Assembly: GCF_024347615.1 (NCBI RefSeq)
Contig: NZ_AP025509.1
Location: 124,001 to 188,000 of the forward strand
Direction: 5' to 3'
Length of the DNA stretch: 64,000 nt
From: Vibrio splendidus
GTDB taxonomy: Bacteria > Pseudomonadota > Gammaproteobacteria > Enterobacterales > Vibrionaceae
Notes under the pieces: generated by a model
Told to the model about the DNA's origin: nothing
The model's database searches: none
Seen by the model: only the letters and a program-made list of their open reading frames with translations
Position numbers and translations under genes: made by a program
Part shown: positions 8,678 to 17,717 of the stretch, piece by piece
Layout: every line of letters starts with the position of its first letter
Position numbering within the stretch: the stretch's first letter is position 1

Positions 8678-9175
8678 ATGAAAAGCAAAAAAATACTCGT
8701 GATGGGCGTATCTGGATGCGGAAAAAGCCTAATTGGTAGCCGTATCGCACAGGCTTTAGATCTTCAATTCTTTGATGGCGATGACTTCCATCCGCAAAGC
8801 AATGTAGAAAAAATGCGTCAAGGTATTCCGCTGACTGACGAAGATCGTCAAGGATGGCTAGAAACACTCAACAAGCAATACATTGAGCAGCCAAGTGCTG
8901 TGATTGCATGTTCTGCATTGAAACCTCAATATCGCGACATTCTACGGAAGAACAATGAAGGTTTAGTTATCGTGTACCTACAAGGTAGCTTCGACACCAT
9001 TTGGAACCGCCACAAAGCGCGCGAGAACCATTACTTCAATGGTCAAGAAATGTTGAAAAGCCAGTTCGCAACCTTGGTTGAACCGAATGAAGCCGATGCG
9101 TTGTTTGTTGATATCTCACAAGATGTCGAACAGGTAGTAGAAAGTGCACTCAAACAAATTAAGCAGATAGGCTAA
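8678..9175 (+). CDS. gntK: Gluconokinase
   Basis: 165-aa P-loop kinase that phosphorylates D-gluconate to 6-phosphogluconate in the cytoplasm. The Walker A motif is GVSGCGKS at residues 10-17, followed by the gluconokinase segment FFDGDDFHPQSNVEKMRQGIPLTDEDRQGWL, which holds substrate-binding residues, and by ACSALKPQYRDILR. Length matches the GntK family (about 160-180 aa). The gene product feeds 6-phosphogluconate to the dehydrogenase encoded 3 bp downstream, making a two-step route into the pentose phosphate pathway. Confidence 0.9.
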   Translation: MKSKKILVMGVSGCGKSLIGSRIAQALDLQFFDGDDFHPQSNVEKMRQGIPLTDEDRQGWLETLNKQYIEQPSAVIACSALKPQYRDILRKNNEGLVIVYLQGSFDTIWNRHKARENHYFNGQEMLKSQFATLVEPNEADALFVDISQDVEQVVESALKQIKQIG

Positions 9176-9178
9176 ACC

Positions 9179-10687
9179 ATGACTCAGTTAAAAAACGACA
9201 TCGCGATGATTGGTTTAGGCGTTATGGGCAAAAGCCTTGCACTCAACTTACTGGATAACGGCTTTAACGTTACTGGCTTTGATTTGAATACAGACAACAT
9301 TGAGCGCGCTAGTTCAGAAGCAAAGCTGCTTAATGAATTGTTTACTGGTAAAGGTCAGTTCACACAAGGGACTAGCCTTGAGCATGTACTGCAAGGGCTA
9401 GCGAAGCCGCGTGTAATCGCTTTGTCGGTTCCTGCTGGAAAACCTGTCGATATCGTCGTCAATAGCTTGCTTGATGCTGGCTTAGAAAATGACGACATTG
9501 TTATCGATACAGGTAACAGCTTATGGACAGATACCGAGGCACGCGAAGTGAGCTACAAAGGCAAACTGCGCTTCTTTAGCACCGCCGTTTCTGGTGGTGA
9601 AGAAGGCGCTCGTGTTGGCCCTGCGCTGATGGCGAGTGGCGACCAATCGGCTTGGCAATATGTGAAACCGATGTGGGAAGCGATTGCTGCAAAAGTGGAT
9701 GCTAATGGGCTACCGGTTGCTCAGTTTGAAGCGGGTGAAGCGTGCGCGGCGTATGTTGGTCCTTCAGGCTCTGGGCATTACGTTAAGATGGTTCACAATG
9801 GCATTGAATACGCCGACATGCAGCTTATCTGCGAAGTGTATCAGTTCATGCGTGATGTACTTGAAATGCCAGCTCAAGAGATTGGCCAAGTTTTCGAACA
9901 GTGGAACAACGGTGTACTTAATAGTTACCTGATGGAAATCAGCGCTGATATTCTTCAACAAGAAGATGTGGCGACGGGTAAGCCATTCGTTGATGTTGTG
10001 CTTGATAAAGCAGGGCAGAAAGGCACGGGATTGTGGACAGCAGTTAACAGCCTTCAAGAAGGGTGTCCAACCCCAACCATTGCTCAAGCGGTTTATGCAC
10101 GTGCGATGAGCGGTCAGAAATCACAACGCGTTCATGGCAGTAAGCTTCTTAAAGGCAATGTTGCCGATGCGAGTCAGTTGGATAAAACAGAAGTTATTTC
10201 TGAGCTTCATGATGCTCTATATTGCGCCAAGTTGTCTGTTTATGCACAAGGCTTTGATTTATTAAAGACAGCGTCAGACAAAGAGGGTTGGAATCTCGAT
10301 TTCACTCAAATAGCTAAGATCTGGCGAGCAGGTTGTATTATTCGTGCAGCATTCTTACAAGGTATCACATCGGCTTATCAACAAAATGGTGAGCTGGCGA
10401 ACCTGTTGTTTGACGAGGTTTTCATCAAACAAGTGGAAGAGCGTGAGCTTGTTTGGCGTATCGCCGTTGCTAACTCAGCTTTGTATGGTGTGTCGATGCC
10501 GGGAATTAGTTCTGCATTAAGTTACTTTGATTCTCTGCGCTGTGAAGTGTTACCAGCGAATCTATTGCAAGCGCAACGTGACTATTTTGGTTCTCATACC
10601 TATTCGCGAGTCGATAGAGAGGAAGCCGAAAAATTCCATGTTACTTGGAGTCAGTCCCCAAGAACTGAAGTAAAAGTAAACGCTTAA
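9179..10687 (+). CDS. gnd: 6-phosphogluconate dehydrogenase, decarboxylating
   Basis: 502-aa enzyme oxidising 6-phosphogluconate to ribulose 5-phosphate and CO2. The N-terminal Rossmann motif is GLGVMG (residues 12-17). The catalytic segment GPSGSGHYVKMVHNGIEYADMQ holds the active-site lysine and the His-Asn pair. A C-terminal helical domain ends with YFGSHTYSRVDRE. It is slightly longer than the usual 470-480 aa, and is a second or operon-specific copy if the genome also has a housekeeping gnd. A good terminator follows 10 bp after the stop. Confidence 0.9.
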   Translation: MTQLKNDIAMIGLGVMGKSLALNLLDNGFNVTGFDLNTDNIERASSEAKLLNELFTGKGQFTQGTSLEHVLQGLAKPRVIALSVPAGKPVDIVVNSLLDAGLENDDIVIDTGNSLWTDTEAREVSYKGKLRFFSTAVSGGEEGARVGPALMASGDQSAWQYVKPMWEAIAAKVDANGLPVAQFEAGEACAAYVGPSGSGHYVKMVHNGIEYADMQLICEVYQFMRDVLEMPAQEIGQVFEQWNNGVLNSYLMEISADILQQEDVATGKPFVDVVLDKAGQKGTGLWTAVNSLQEGCPTPTIAQAVYARAMSGQKSQRVHGSKLLKGNVADASQLDKTEVISELHDALYCAKLSVYAQGFDLLKTASDKEGWNLDFTQIAKIWRAGCIIRAAFLQGITSAYQQNGELANLLFDEVFIKQVEERELVWRIAVANSALYGVSMPGISSALSYFDSLRCEVLPANLLQAQRDYFGSHTYSRVDREEAEKFHVTWSQSPRTEVKVNA

Positions 10688-10696
10688 ACAATCAAT

Positions 10697-10722
10697 AACG
10701 CCCTCAACAAGAGGGCGTTTTT
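10697..10722 (+). terminator. Rho-independent terminator of gluconate operon
   Basis: Perfect 9-bp arms AACGCCCTC and GAGGGCGTT around a 5-base loop, with a run of T ending the second arm. Confidence 0.85.
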
Positions 10723-10787
10723 AATTATGATGCTGTATCAACATTTTACTAAATTAGGCTTCAAATTCCACGTCAGTCGGATACACT

Positions 10788-10799
10788 GTTACCAGTAAC
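10788..10799. promoter_or_regulatory. GntR operator 3 (regulator promoter)
   Basis: GTTACCAGTAAC differs by one base from the two operators of the gluconate operon. It lies 28 bp before the regulator start codon, so autoregulation is likely. Confidence 0.75.
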
Positions 10800-10826
10800 A
10801 TAACTCAAAAATAATAATTACTAATT

Positions 10827-11828
10827 ATGTCGAATAAGAAAAAACGTCCAACATTACAAGATGTTGCCAACTTAGTTGGTGTCACAAAAATGACCGTCAG
10901 TCGCTGCCTGAGAGACTCTTCTCAAGTATCAGAAGCACTGCGAGATAAGATCAGCGCTGCAGTAGACGAGCTAGGTTATATCCCTAACCGCGCACCAGAC
11001 ATTCTTTCCAACGCAAAAAGCAATGCGATTGGTGTTTTGGTCCCCTCGTTAACTAACCAAGTTTTTGCTGAAGTTATTCGTGGTATTGAGCAAGTCACCG
11101 CGCCTGCGGGTTACCAAACCATGATTGCTCACTATGGCTATAGCGCAGAACTGGAAGAGCAGAGCATCGCTTCGCTGCTTTCTTACAACGTTGACGCGAT
11201 TATCCTTTCAGAAAACGTTCACACTGATAGAGCGCGTAAAATGCTGCAGACTGTTTCTATCCCAGTGATTGAAATTATGGATTCGGTGTCTCCCCGTATT
11301 GAACAAGCGGTTGGCTTTGATAACTTCGAAGCGGCAAGAGCAATGACCAAAACCATGCTCGACCGGGGGCGAACCAATGTTGCTTACTTAGCGGCTCGTA
11401 TGGATGAACGTACGCGCTTAAAAATGGCCGGTTATGAACATGCGATGCAAGAAGCCGACAAAACGCCAGTAACGCTGCAAACGGAAGACGCTTCCTCGTT
11501 TACTCTTGGTGCAAAACTGATTGGTGAGTTACTTGAGAAACACCCTGAAGTGAATGGCATTTTCTGTACTAACGATGATTTGGCCATTGGTGCTTTTTAC
11601 GAGTGTGTACGACGTGGTATTCAGGTACCAGAGCAGATGGCGATTGCAGGTTTCCACGGACACGACATCACCGTGGCGATGACGCCGCGTTTAGCGACTG
11701 TAGTAACACCTAGGGAGCAGATCGGTAAAGTCGCTGCAGAGCAAGTTGTAGCGCGTTTGCAAGGTAACAATGAATGGGTGGCAAAGCTGGATCTTGGTTA
11801 TGAGATTGAAGTAGGTGAGAGTATCTAA
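10827..11828 (+). CDS. gntR: LacI-family gluconate repressor
   Basis: 333-aa regulator. The N-terminal LacI helix-turn-helix is RPTLQDVANLVGVTKMTVSRCLRD (residues about 7-30) with a hinge region after it, then a periplasmic-binding-protein-like effector domain (GVLVPSLTNQVFAEVIRGIE onward). It resembles E. coli GntR in the start (KKKRPTLQDVA) and in its neighbourhood. The three GTTACCNGTAAC palindromes in the two adjacent promoters are its expected targets, released by gluconate or 6-phosphogluconate. The effector is inferred. Confidence 0.87.
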   Translation: MSNKKKRPTLQDVANLVGVTKMTVSRCLRDSSQVSEALRDKISAAVDELGYIPNRAPDILSNAKSNAIGVLVPSLTNQVFAEVIRGIEQVTAPAGYQTMIAHYGYSAELEEQSIASLLSYNVDAIILSENVHTDRARKMLQTVSIPVIEIMDSVSPRIEQAVGFDNFEAARAMTKTMLDRGRTNVAYLAARMDERTRLKMAGYEHAMQEADKTPVTLQTEDASSFTLGAKLIGELLEKHPEVNGIFCTNDDLAIGAFYECVRRGIQVPEQMAIAGFHGHDITVAMTPRLATVVTPREQIGKVAAEQVVARLQGNNEWVAKLDLGYEIEVGESI

Positions 11829-11869
11829 TCTTACACTTCGGCTTTGATCTTCATCGGATTCAAACTAAG

Positions 11870-11907
11870 ACGCCCTTAACGATATGAACTTCGCTAAGGG
11901 CGTTTTC
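11870..11907 (+). terminator. Rho-independent terminator of gntR
   Basis: Arms ACGCCCTTA and TAAGGGCGT pair perfectly across a 16-base loop that can itself pair in part, followed by TTTT. It also lies past the 3' end of the leftward siderophore gene. Confidence 0.75.
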
Positions 11908-11943
11908 TATTTATCTAGCAAAAAGATGTATGTCGTAACAGAC

Positions 11944-12726
11944 TTAACCTGCTAAAGCTTGAGCATCTTGTTGCTTCAACACTTTGTGGCCATCTTCAGT
12001 GACGCCACGTTTCCAATAACTACTGATGTAGATGTTCTCTTTCGCGACTTCTTTTTCGTTGCGGAAGTACTGTCTTAGTTCGCGCATGCTTTCAAATTCA
12101 CACGCCGTCCAAATCGAAACCTGCCCCTCTAACCATTCTGTGTTGCGAACTGTTTGTGAAAGTGTTTCTTTAGTTGCATCTTCAATTAACCAAGTGACTT
12201 TTATACCTTGAGGTACTTCAAGTGTTTGCTTGTCTGCTGCTGAATTGATCTGAATGACAGCGTGGCCTGCTGCGTGTTCCGGAAGCGTTTTTACTTTTGC
12301 AGAGAGCGCAGGTAGCGAAGTCATATCTGCCACCAAGAAGAACCAATCCGATTCTAGATTCAGCCCTTGAATTAATCCAGGGCCTGCCACTGAAACCGTG
12401 TCACCTACTTCTGCGTTCATTGCCCATCTTGCAGCAAAGCCACATTGCAGATCTGTGGTGATGTGGCGTACGAAATCAACCTCAATCGACTTTTCGACAG
12501 GGTTGTACTGACGAATGGTGTAAGTGCGCATGGTTGGGCGCTCACCTTCGTTCAGTTGACTTAAATCTGTGGTGCCGAGTGGCGAGAACAAAAGCTTGAT
12601 GTAGCCGCCGGCACATTCGGTTGGGTACTTACTTAATCCTTCACCGCTAAGCGTTATACGCTGCATATTCGGTGTAATGGTTGAGGTTTGAGTAACGGTT
12701 AATGTGATAGGGCTAGGCTTGCTCAT
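11944..12726 (-). CDS. viuB: Siderophore-interacting FAD reductase, ViuB-like
   Basis: 260-aa cytoplasmic flavoprotein of the SIP family that releases iron from imported ferri-siderophore by reduction. It has an N-terminal FAD-binding beta-barrel with PTMRTYTIRQYNP, the R-x-Y-T-x-R type flavin motif, and a C-terminal NAD(P)-like domain with SIWTACEFESMRELRQYF. The closing segment YISSYWKRGVTEDGHK is characteristic of ViuB/YqjH proteins. A Fur-like box lies upstream of its start, so iron-starvation control is expected. No siderophore receptor is nearby. Confidence 0.85.
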   Translation of the reverse strand: MSKPSPITLTVTQTSTITPNMQRITLSGEGLSKYPTECAGGYIKLLFSPLGTTDLSQLNEGERPTMRTYTIRQYNPVEKSIEVDFVRHITTDLQCGFAARWAMNAEVGDTVSVAGPGLIQGLNLESDWFFLVADMTSLPALSAKVKTLPEHAAGHAVIQINSAADKQTLEVPQGIKVTWLIEDATKETLSQTVRNTEWLEGQVSIWTACEFESMRELRQYFRNEKEVAKENIYISSYWKRGVTEDGHKVLKQQDAQALAG

Positions 12727-12783
12727 ATAAGGCTCTCTTAGATTTTGATTTCCACATCATAATCCTGAACAAGAAAACACTCA

Positions 12784-12803
12784 ATACTAATAATTATCAT
12801 TTA
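12784..12803. promoter_or_regulatory. Candidate Fur box
   Basis: Read on the minus strand, GTAAATGATAATTATTAGTA resembles the Fur consensus built from GATAAT repeats. It lies about 60-75 bp upstream of the viuB start, where the promoter would be. Confidence 0.6.
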
Positions 12804-12863
12804 CTTTTATTTACACAAGCGCAACGTAACTTGAACCCGATATCAATAGAAACAAAAATATCG

Positions 12864-12896
12864 ACAAAAAAAGCCCTTTAGAAAACTAAAGGGCTT
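12864..12896 (-). terminator. Terminator of the POT transporter gene
   Basis: On the minus strand the 11-bp arms AAGCCCTTTAG and CTAAAGGGCTT pair around a TTTT loop and run into seven T. It lies 32 bp after the transporter stop codon. Confidence 0.9.
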
Positions 12897-12927
12897 GGTG
12901 TATTGGAACTGTTTAACGTGAGCAGAA

Positions 12928-14406
12928 TTAGCTGTTTGCTTGCTCTAGTTCGATAGTTTCTTCAGCGGCTTTCGCTGCTTCTAGCATCTTACGAATAATG
13001 AACGATGCAGCCATTGCGATACCCACCATTACAACCGCTAGGATAGTTAATAGTTGGAAGTAATCACCGTAAACCGTTTGAACGATTTCTTGTGTGATCT
13101 CTTGGCCTTTCTCAAGTGCAATAGACGTTGAGAATACAGCACCAACAATGCCTGATAGTGCGATTGCGACAGAGAATAAGCTTACTGAGAAGTTCTCGAT
13201 GTGCTTAGGTGCAACAGACAGAATGAATGCTACAACCATAGAACCAACAATAACCTCACCAAATGCTAGGAAGAAGTGGATTGCTAAGAACACTTCAGGG
13301 CGAATCAGAATATCTTCACCAACGGTTGTTACTGCCATCGTTAAGATACCGAAAGCGATCGCCGTCAGAATGAAAGAGAAACCTACTTTGGTTGCGGTAG
13401 AGAAATGAATGTTTTTCTTTTCTAGTTTAGAGAAGATGCCCGTAATGATAGGGCCTGCAACCATACACCAAAGTGGGTTCATTGCCATCGACGCTTCAGG
13501 GGCTACTGGGATGAAACCGAATAGATCGCCACGCATTGTGTTGATTGCAACCATTGTCATCGATGTCATCATTTGACCGTAGTATACGAAGAAACATGTC
13601 GTCAGGAATGTGATGATTAAGATCGTGCCCATCTTCAGCATGTCTGACTTCTTCGATTTCATCATCAAAGAGACAAAGTAGATGATCGCTGCACCACCAA
13701 TTGCGTACACGATGTTCTGGCCGATATCCATGTTAGAAAACATGAAGAATACCAAACCAATCATTGCAGCAGAAAGGCCAAGGAACGCAGCCCAGTGTTT
13801 AGTGCTTACTGGTTTTTGGTCGATTTCAGCACTTGCTTCAACAAGGCCTTTGCGAACAAAGAGCATCATCAGAAGTGCGGCACCTGCTAGAGCAGCTGAA
13901 AGAAGGAAGCCACCGTGGAAACCAACAACAAGCACTAGCATCGGGAACAAGTACTGGCCTAAAAGCGCACCAATATTGTTGACTGAGTAGTTGATAGGGT
14001 AGCAGTTTTCGAAATCTTCCTGAGTTTTGAACGTGCGTTTGTAAAGACTTGGGTAAGAAGGGGACATCAAACCACGCGCATAACTCGCTAAAGCAATACC
14101 ACATAATGCCATTGGAACATTGGTCGCCGCGGCACCGAGTACCAGTAGAGCATAACCACTTGCGAACCCTAGAAAGGCAATGGTCAACGATCGGTATGCG
14201 CCTAAAAATTTGTCGGCGATGAAGCCACCTGCAATAGCAAATAGCGGTCCGATTGCAGAGAAAGCACCAACAACCATCATTGTGTCGGCTTCATTGTAGT
14301 TAAGATCTTCAAGGAAGAAACGAGTCAAGATCACCATGACGCCATAGAACGAAAGTCCAAACATCATTTGGCAGAACATCATTGATTTGTTTAATCTATT
14401 CCACAT
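12928..14406 (-). CDS. POT-family peptide transporter (MFS)
   Basis: 492-aa inner-membrane protein with 12-14 hydrophobic helices. The early GGFIADKFLGAYRSL matches the MFS loop between helices 2 and 3, and ENCYPINYSVNNIGALLGQYLFP matches the PTR2 signature region of proton-coupled oligopeptide transporters. A distinct peptide-binding variant cannot be told from sequence. It is monocistronic with its own terminator. A 516-bp gap separates it from the mobile island. Confidence 0.78.
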   Translation of the reverse strand: MWNRLNKSMMFCQMMFGLSFYGVMVILTRFFLEDLNYNEADTMMVVGAFSAIGPLFAIAGGFIADKFLGAYRSLTIAFLGFASGYALLVLGAAATNVPMALCGIALASYARGLMSPSYPSLYKRTFKTQEDFENCYPINYSVNNIGALLGQYLFPMLVLVVGFHGGFLLSAALAGAALLMMLFVRKGLVEASAEIDQKPVSTKHWAAFLGLSAAMIGLVFFMFSNMDIGQNIVYAIGGAAIIYFVSLMMKSKKSDMLKMGTILIITFLTTCFFVYYGQMMTSMTMVAINTMRGDLFGFIPVAPEASMAMNPLWCMVAGPIITGIFSKLEKKNIHFSTATKVGFSFILTAIAFGILTMAVTTVGEDILIRPEVFLAIHFFLAFGEVIVGSMVVAFILSVAPKHIENFSVSLFSVAIALSGIVGAVFSTSIALEKGQEITQEIVQTVYGDYFQLLTILAVVMVGIAMAASFIIRKMLEAAKAAEETIELEQANS

Positions 14407-14943
14407 TATTTTATTCTCACATTAGTATTAAGATGTAGTGTAATAACCTAATTATAATACCATCACTAGCAATACATAAAATGAAACATGCATCCCAAAC
14501 AGAACTTTACTCGATATACCTTTTCTTATGAGTGCATTGATATTTCTCATGAATGAAATTTGCAATGTTAGATTTTGATAATGGATGCATAACTGTGAGA
14601 AATTTAACTACCTTCATTTGTGGCTAAGTAATGAACGGATAAAGGAAAAGTTAACATTGGCCATCTTGTAAAATGTTCAAGTGAGTATCACTTTCAATTG
14701 GCTGTTGGATTTTAGTCAATAAAAAAGCCAGCTTGGTGGCTGGCTTTTGTTTGGATATCGAAAACTAAGTTTACAATAACGGTTCTGAGTGAGGCGATTT
14801 CTCATAGTGCGTGTCAACGATGTATTGCGTTTCAACTATTCTCTGTATCTCGACTATTCATCGCATCTAGCTATTCACACGGTGGCGCCATGTGGATAAA
14901 CATATGCTAATATCACTACCAAATGGGTCTTTATGGTTGTGAT
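14407..14943. other. Gene-free stretch at the left island boundary
   Basis: It holds the upstream region of the leftward POT gene, a terminator-like hairpin at 14723-14748, and a short stretch (14835-14880) where CTATTC occurs three times at intervals of about 18 bp. Chromosomal composition gives way to AT-rich sequence around 14,890-14,940, so the left end of the island should lie here. I see no gene and no clear att site. Confidence 0.5.
14723..14750. terminator. Bidirectional terminator
   Basis: Arms AAAAGCCAGC and GCTGGCTTTT form a perfect 10-bp stem around a 6-base loop, with A residues before and T residues after, so it can work in both directions. No neighbouring gene ends here, which suggests that its original gene was lost or displaced. 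Confidence 0.75.
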
Positions 14944-16758
14944 ATGAAAAAAGCATATTCTTACATTCGTTACTCTTCACCTCAACAAGCAAGCGGTGAT
15001 AGCTATCGCCGCCAACTGGCGGCTACACAAGCCTACTGTGATGCTCATGGCTATGATCTTGATACTGAGCTATCCATTTACAAAGAACTTGGTGTAAGTG
15101 GATTTAAAGGCGACCAAGAGCACTTAAAGCAATTTATCAATGATTGTGAAACGGGAAAGGTCAAGAAAGGGAGCTTGCTTGTAGTCGAAAACCTTGATCG
15201 GCTTTCTCGACAAGCGATTAATGTCGCTATGCGACAATTCCTGAGTCTTCTCGAATACGTTGATATTTACACCTTACAAGACAAGAAACACTATTCGAAC
15301 AATGACGGGCGAGATAGTGAAAACCAACTTTTAGACATAATGACAAGCCTTATCATTATGTCGAGAGCGCACGAAGAAAGCCTTACAAAGCAAAAAAGAC
15401 TAAAAGAATCTTGGTCAAACCAAAGAAAAAACGCTCATAAAATCAAAATGAGTGGCTGTTATCCTCATTGGTTGGTTAGGTCTGACGATAAAACGGAATT
15501 TTTTATCAAAGAAGACCGAGCGCAAATCATCAAAGATATGCTTGATATGTGCATAAACGGACTGGGAGCAACTCAAATACTGCGCCATTTAAATGAAAAC
15601 CTTGAAAAGTACCCACCACCATCACTCAAGAAAGAGTTTTGGGTTAGGTCAACGGTTAAACGACTTTTGTCTGATCGAAGATTGCTTGGTGAGCATCAAC
15701 TTTACAAAGGGCATCATGCCAACCGTGAACCTGTTGGTGAGCCAATAAAAAATTATTTTCCACAAATCATTGATGAAAAAACATTTGTTAGTGCTCAAAT
15801 TTCATTAAAATCAAGAAAAATCGGTGCGGGAAAAGTAAAGAAAGGAGTTTTCTCGAATGTTTTTAGAGGTTTTTTGCGCTGTGGTCATTGTGTTTCAACA
15901 ATGGAATACGTCAACAAATCAAGCAAACAAGCTTCCACGCTGTATTTAACTTGTAGTAATGCAAAGCGAGGGGGAGACTGCAAACACTCCAAACATTACC
16001 GTTATACACCGTTAGAGCACATGTTAATTCATTTATCTACGGCTAACGGTTTTATGCCAAAGCCTGAACAACCAAATGATTTACATCAACAAATGGAATT
16101 ACTGAAACATAAAAAGGAACAATCCAATAAAAAGCTCTCTGTATTACTTGAACAAGACTTTACTGCGCCTTTGATAGTGGCAAAGATGGAACAATTAACG
16201 GTAGACATTGGAAAACATGATGAACAAATAAGAGATATTGAAGAAAGACTGTTGATAATAAAGCCTGATTATCAACATGAAGAACTGTATCACGATGTGA
16301 TTATTGAATCTGATACAACAAAGAAGTTTACCAATAGAACGATGTTTAATGGTTATCTGAATAAGAAAATTAAGAGTGCATATATTTATTCAATAGGACT
16401 ATTGCCCTGTATTTTATTTAAAATGCAAAACAAGAATGTCCATACACTTGTTTTAGACGAACGTTATAATTTTGGAGGGTGTACGTTACCAAATGAAAAA
16501 GAAACGCTTATAAGGCTAAATGGTGAAGCCTTAGCACCTGTTGATGAAGTTATCTGGAAGATGCTGAACAATTTGATTGATTTGTTGGGTGATGTTGATG
16601 AGAAAGACGAATCGATGATCAAATTGGGTAGGAAAATAAGTCTTTTGATGAGTAAATTTATTATGGATAATCAAAATAACGATTTGTTAAATGAAATAAT
16701 GATCTTAATTAAAAAAAATAGTCGCAAAGCGACAGTCTCTGAAAATTGTAAGGGCTGA
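14944..16758 (+). CDS. Large serine recombinase (integrase)
   Basis: 604 aa from the ATG at 14944; an in-frame ATG at 14923 would add seven residues. The N-terminal resolvase domain has the catalytic serine in YIRYSSPQQ (Ser11 or 12) and the LLVVENLDRLSR segment with active-site Arg. A recombinase domain follows (about 170-290), then a zinc-ribbon with CGHC and a later C-x(n)-C pair near residues 315-350, and a coiled coil near 385-430. Such enzymes integrate and excise mobile elements by short att sites, usually next to their own gene, which fits the position at the island edge. No recombination directionality factor is recognisable. Confidence 0.88.
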   Translation: MKKAYSYIRYSSPQQASGDSYRRQLAATQAYCDAHGYDLDTELSIYKELGVSGFKGDQEHLKQFINDCETGKVKKGSLLVVENLDRLSRQAINVAMRQFLSLLEYVDIYTLQDKKHYSNNDGRDSENQLLDIMTSLIIMSRAHEESLTKQKRLKESWSNQRKNAHKIKMSGCYPHWLVRSDDKTEFFIKEDRAQIIKDMLDMCINGLGATQILRHLNENLEKYPPPSLKKEFWVRSTVKRLLSDRRLLGEHQLYKGHHANREPVGEPIKNYFPQIIDEKTFVSAQISLKSRKIGAGKVKKGVFSNVFRGFLRCGHCVSTMEYVNKSSKQASTLYLTCSNAKRGGDCKHSKHYRYTPLEHMLIHLSTANGFMPKPEQPNDLHQQMELLKHKKEQSNKKLSVLLEQDFTAPLIVAKMEQLTVDIGKHDEQIRDIEERLLIIKPDYQHEELYHDVIIESDTTKKFTNRTMFNGYLNKKIKSAYIYSIGLLPCILFKMQNKNVHTLVLDERYNFGGCTLPNEKETLIRLNGEALAPVDEVIWKMLNNLIDLLGDVDEKDESMIKLGRKISLLMSKFIMDNQNNDLLNEIMILIKKNSRKATVSENCKG

Positions 16759-16795
16759 GTCTTTTGTATGATTTTAATTATGAAAAATGTTTTAT

Positions 16796-16812
16796 TTTTA
16801 AGGTCATTTTTG
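16796..16812 (+). repeat. 17-bp inverted repeat, left copy
   Basis: TTTTAAGGTCATTTTTG is the exact reverse complement of 17701-17717. The two copies flank the leftward winged-helix gene at a distance of about 900 bp. The right copy overlaps a GGTGTCA half-site, so this may be a distal operator arm. Confidence 0.6.
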
Positions 16813-16831
16813 CCCCCCTAAATGTAAAAGG

Positions 16832-16850
16832 CTGGTGAACAACCACCGCC
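16832..16850 (+). repeat. 19-bp inverted repeat with 21491-21509
   Basis: CTGGTGAACAACCACCGCC matches the reverse complement of 21491-21509 at 18 of 19 positions. The right partner forms part of the hairpin after the long prepilin gene. Here it lies just past the 3' end of the leftward winged-helix gene, so both copies are at gene ends. Confidence 0.5.
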
Positions 16851-16862
16851 TTTCCTCTAAAC

Positions 16863-17447
16863 TTATAATCTCTCGAAATTAAAGTATTTCTCAACTTGAT
16901 AAACTTTCAAACGATCATGGAAAAAATCCCCATTATAACAAATATCCTCTAAAATAGCTTTTTTAAACTTTAAAATAGGTGGTAAATCATTCTTAACACC
17001 ATAAAAAAGCCTTGTTCCTGAGTAGAGCCTCATAAGACTTTCTTTTGGTATAAATGCAAATTCGCCCTCAACAACAACACTGTTTAAAAGTTCTTTTTCA
17101 AGTTCACCATAATCAAACTCGAGATTAACGTGTATATACATCGAATAATAAATATTGCATTTATTTTTTCTTTTTGTATCCAACTTCTCTAAGAATCCGT
17201 TTTTAACAAGACTTCTGACAATTCTTCGAGTGTTTGAAACATCTAATTTTTCTTTATTGATTATATTGTAGTTATTAACAAATGCTAAAACATTTAACTC
17301 AAAAACCTCATCTTTTTTAGACAAAAAACCAAATCTTAATACATAATCAACCATTTGTAAGAACACATAAAGTTCTTTTTTTGTTAAAGAACTATCAACA
17401 AAGCCATCTAAAACCGAATATTTGTCTATAAATCTCTTTTGTTTCAT
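16863..17447 (-). CDS. Putative winged-helix DNA-binding protein
   Basis: 194 aa from the ATG at 17447, with AGAGGG six bases before it. A longer frame to 17516 would run through the operator and is unlikely. Residues about 20-100 (LTKKELYVFLQMVDYV, then DVSNTRRIVRSLVKNGFLEKL) read as a winged helix with its recognition helix and wing. The C-terminal half has no family I recognise. A perfect palindrome overlaps its promoter, so an autoregulated repressor or copy-control protein is plausible. The smaller gene at 26193 has the same position and similar pattern in the right module. Confidence 0.6.
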   Translation of the reverse strand: MKQKRFIDKYSVLDGFVDSSLTKKELYVFLQMVDYVLRFGFLSKKDEVFELNVLAFVNNYNIINKEKLDVSNTRRIVRSLVKNGFLEKLDTKRKNKCNIYYSMYIHVNLEFDYGELEKELLNSVVVEGEFAFIPKESLMRLYSGTRLFYGVKNDLPPILKFKKAILEDICYNGDFFHDRLKVYQVEKYFNFERL

Positions 17448-17499
17448 ATAAAACCCTCTTTTATTAAATCTATATAAATAAAATACCACACATATAAAA

Positions 17500-17517
17500 G
17501 GTGTCAATACTGACACC
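17500..17517. promoter_or_regulatory. Palindromic operator before the winged-helix gene
   Basis: GGTGTCAATACTGACACC is a perfect palindrome with 7-bp arms, 53 bp upstream of the leftward start codon. The position fits autoregulation by the encoded protein. Confidence 0.65.
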
Positions 17518-17695
17518 CATAAATATTAAAAATAAACAAGAATTAAAATTATTTTTTAAACAAAAGCGCAAGTAAAAAATGAACACATTTCAAAAAAACC
17601 TTATTTTAAGGGAACAAATCAAATACAAAAGACTTAAAAAATTAAATCAAAGATAATAAGGTATACCATTATCTTGCGTTTGGTGGTTTTTTATG

Positions 17696-17713
17696 GGTGT
17701 CAAAAATGACCTT
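17696..17713. promoter_or_regulatory. Second, imperfect copy of the GGTGTCA site
   Basis: GGTGTCAAAAATGACCTT repeats the GGTGTCA arm and the 4-bp spacing, followed by a degenerate second arm. It lies about 195 bp from the first palindrome, consistent with an auxiliary operator. It overlaps the 17-bp inverted repeat shared with 16796. Confidence 0.45.
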
Positions 17714-17717
17714 AAAA
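17701..17717 (-). repeat. 17-bp inverted repeat, right copy
   Basis: CAAAAATGACCTTAAAA is the exact reverse complement of 16796-16812, on the other side of the winged-helix gene. Confidence 0.6.
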
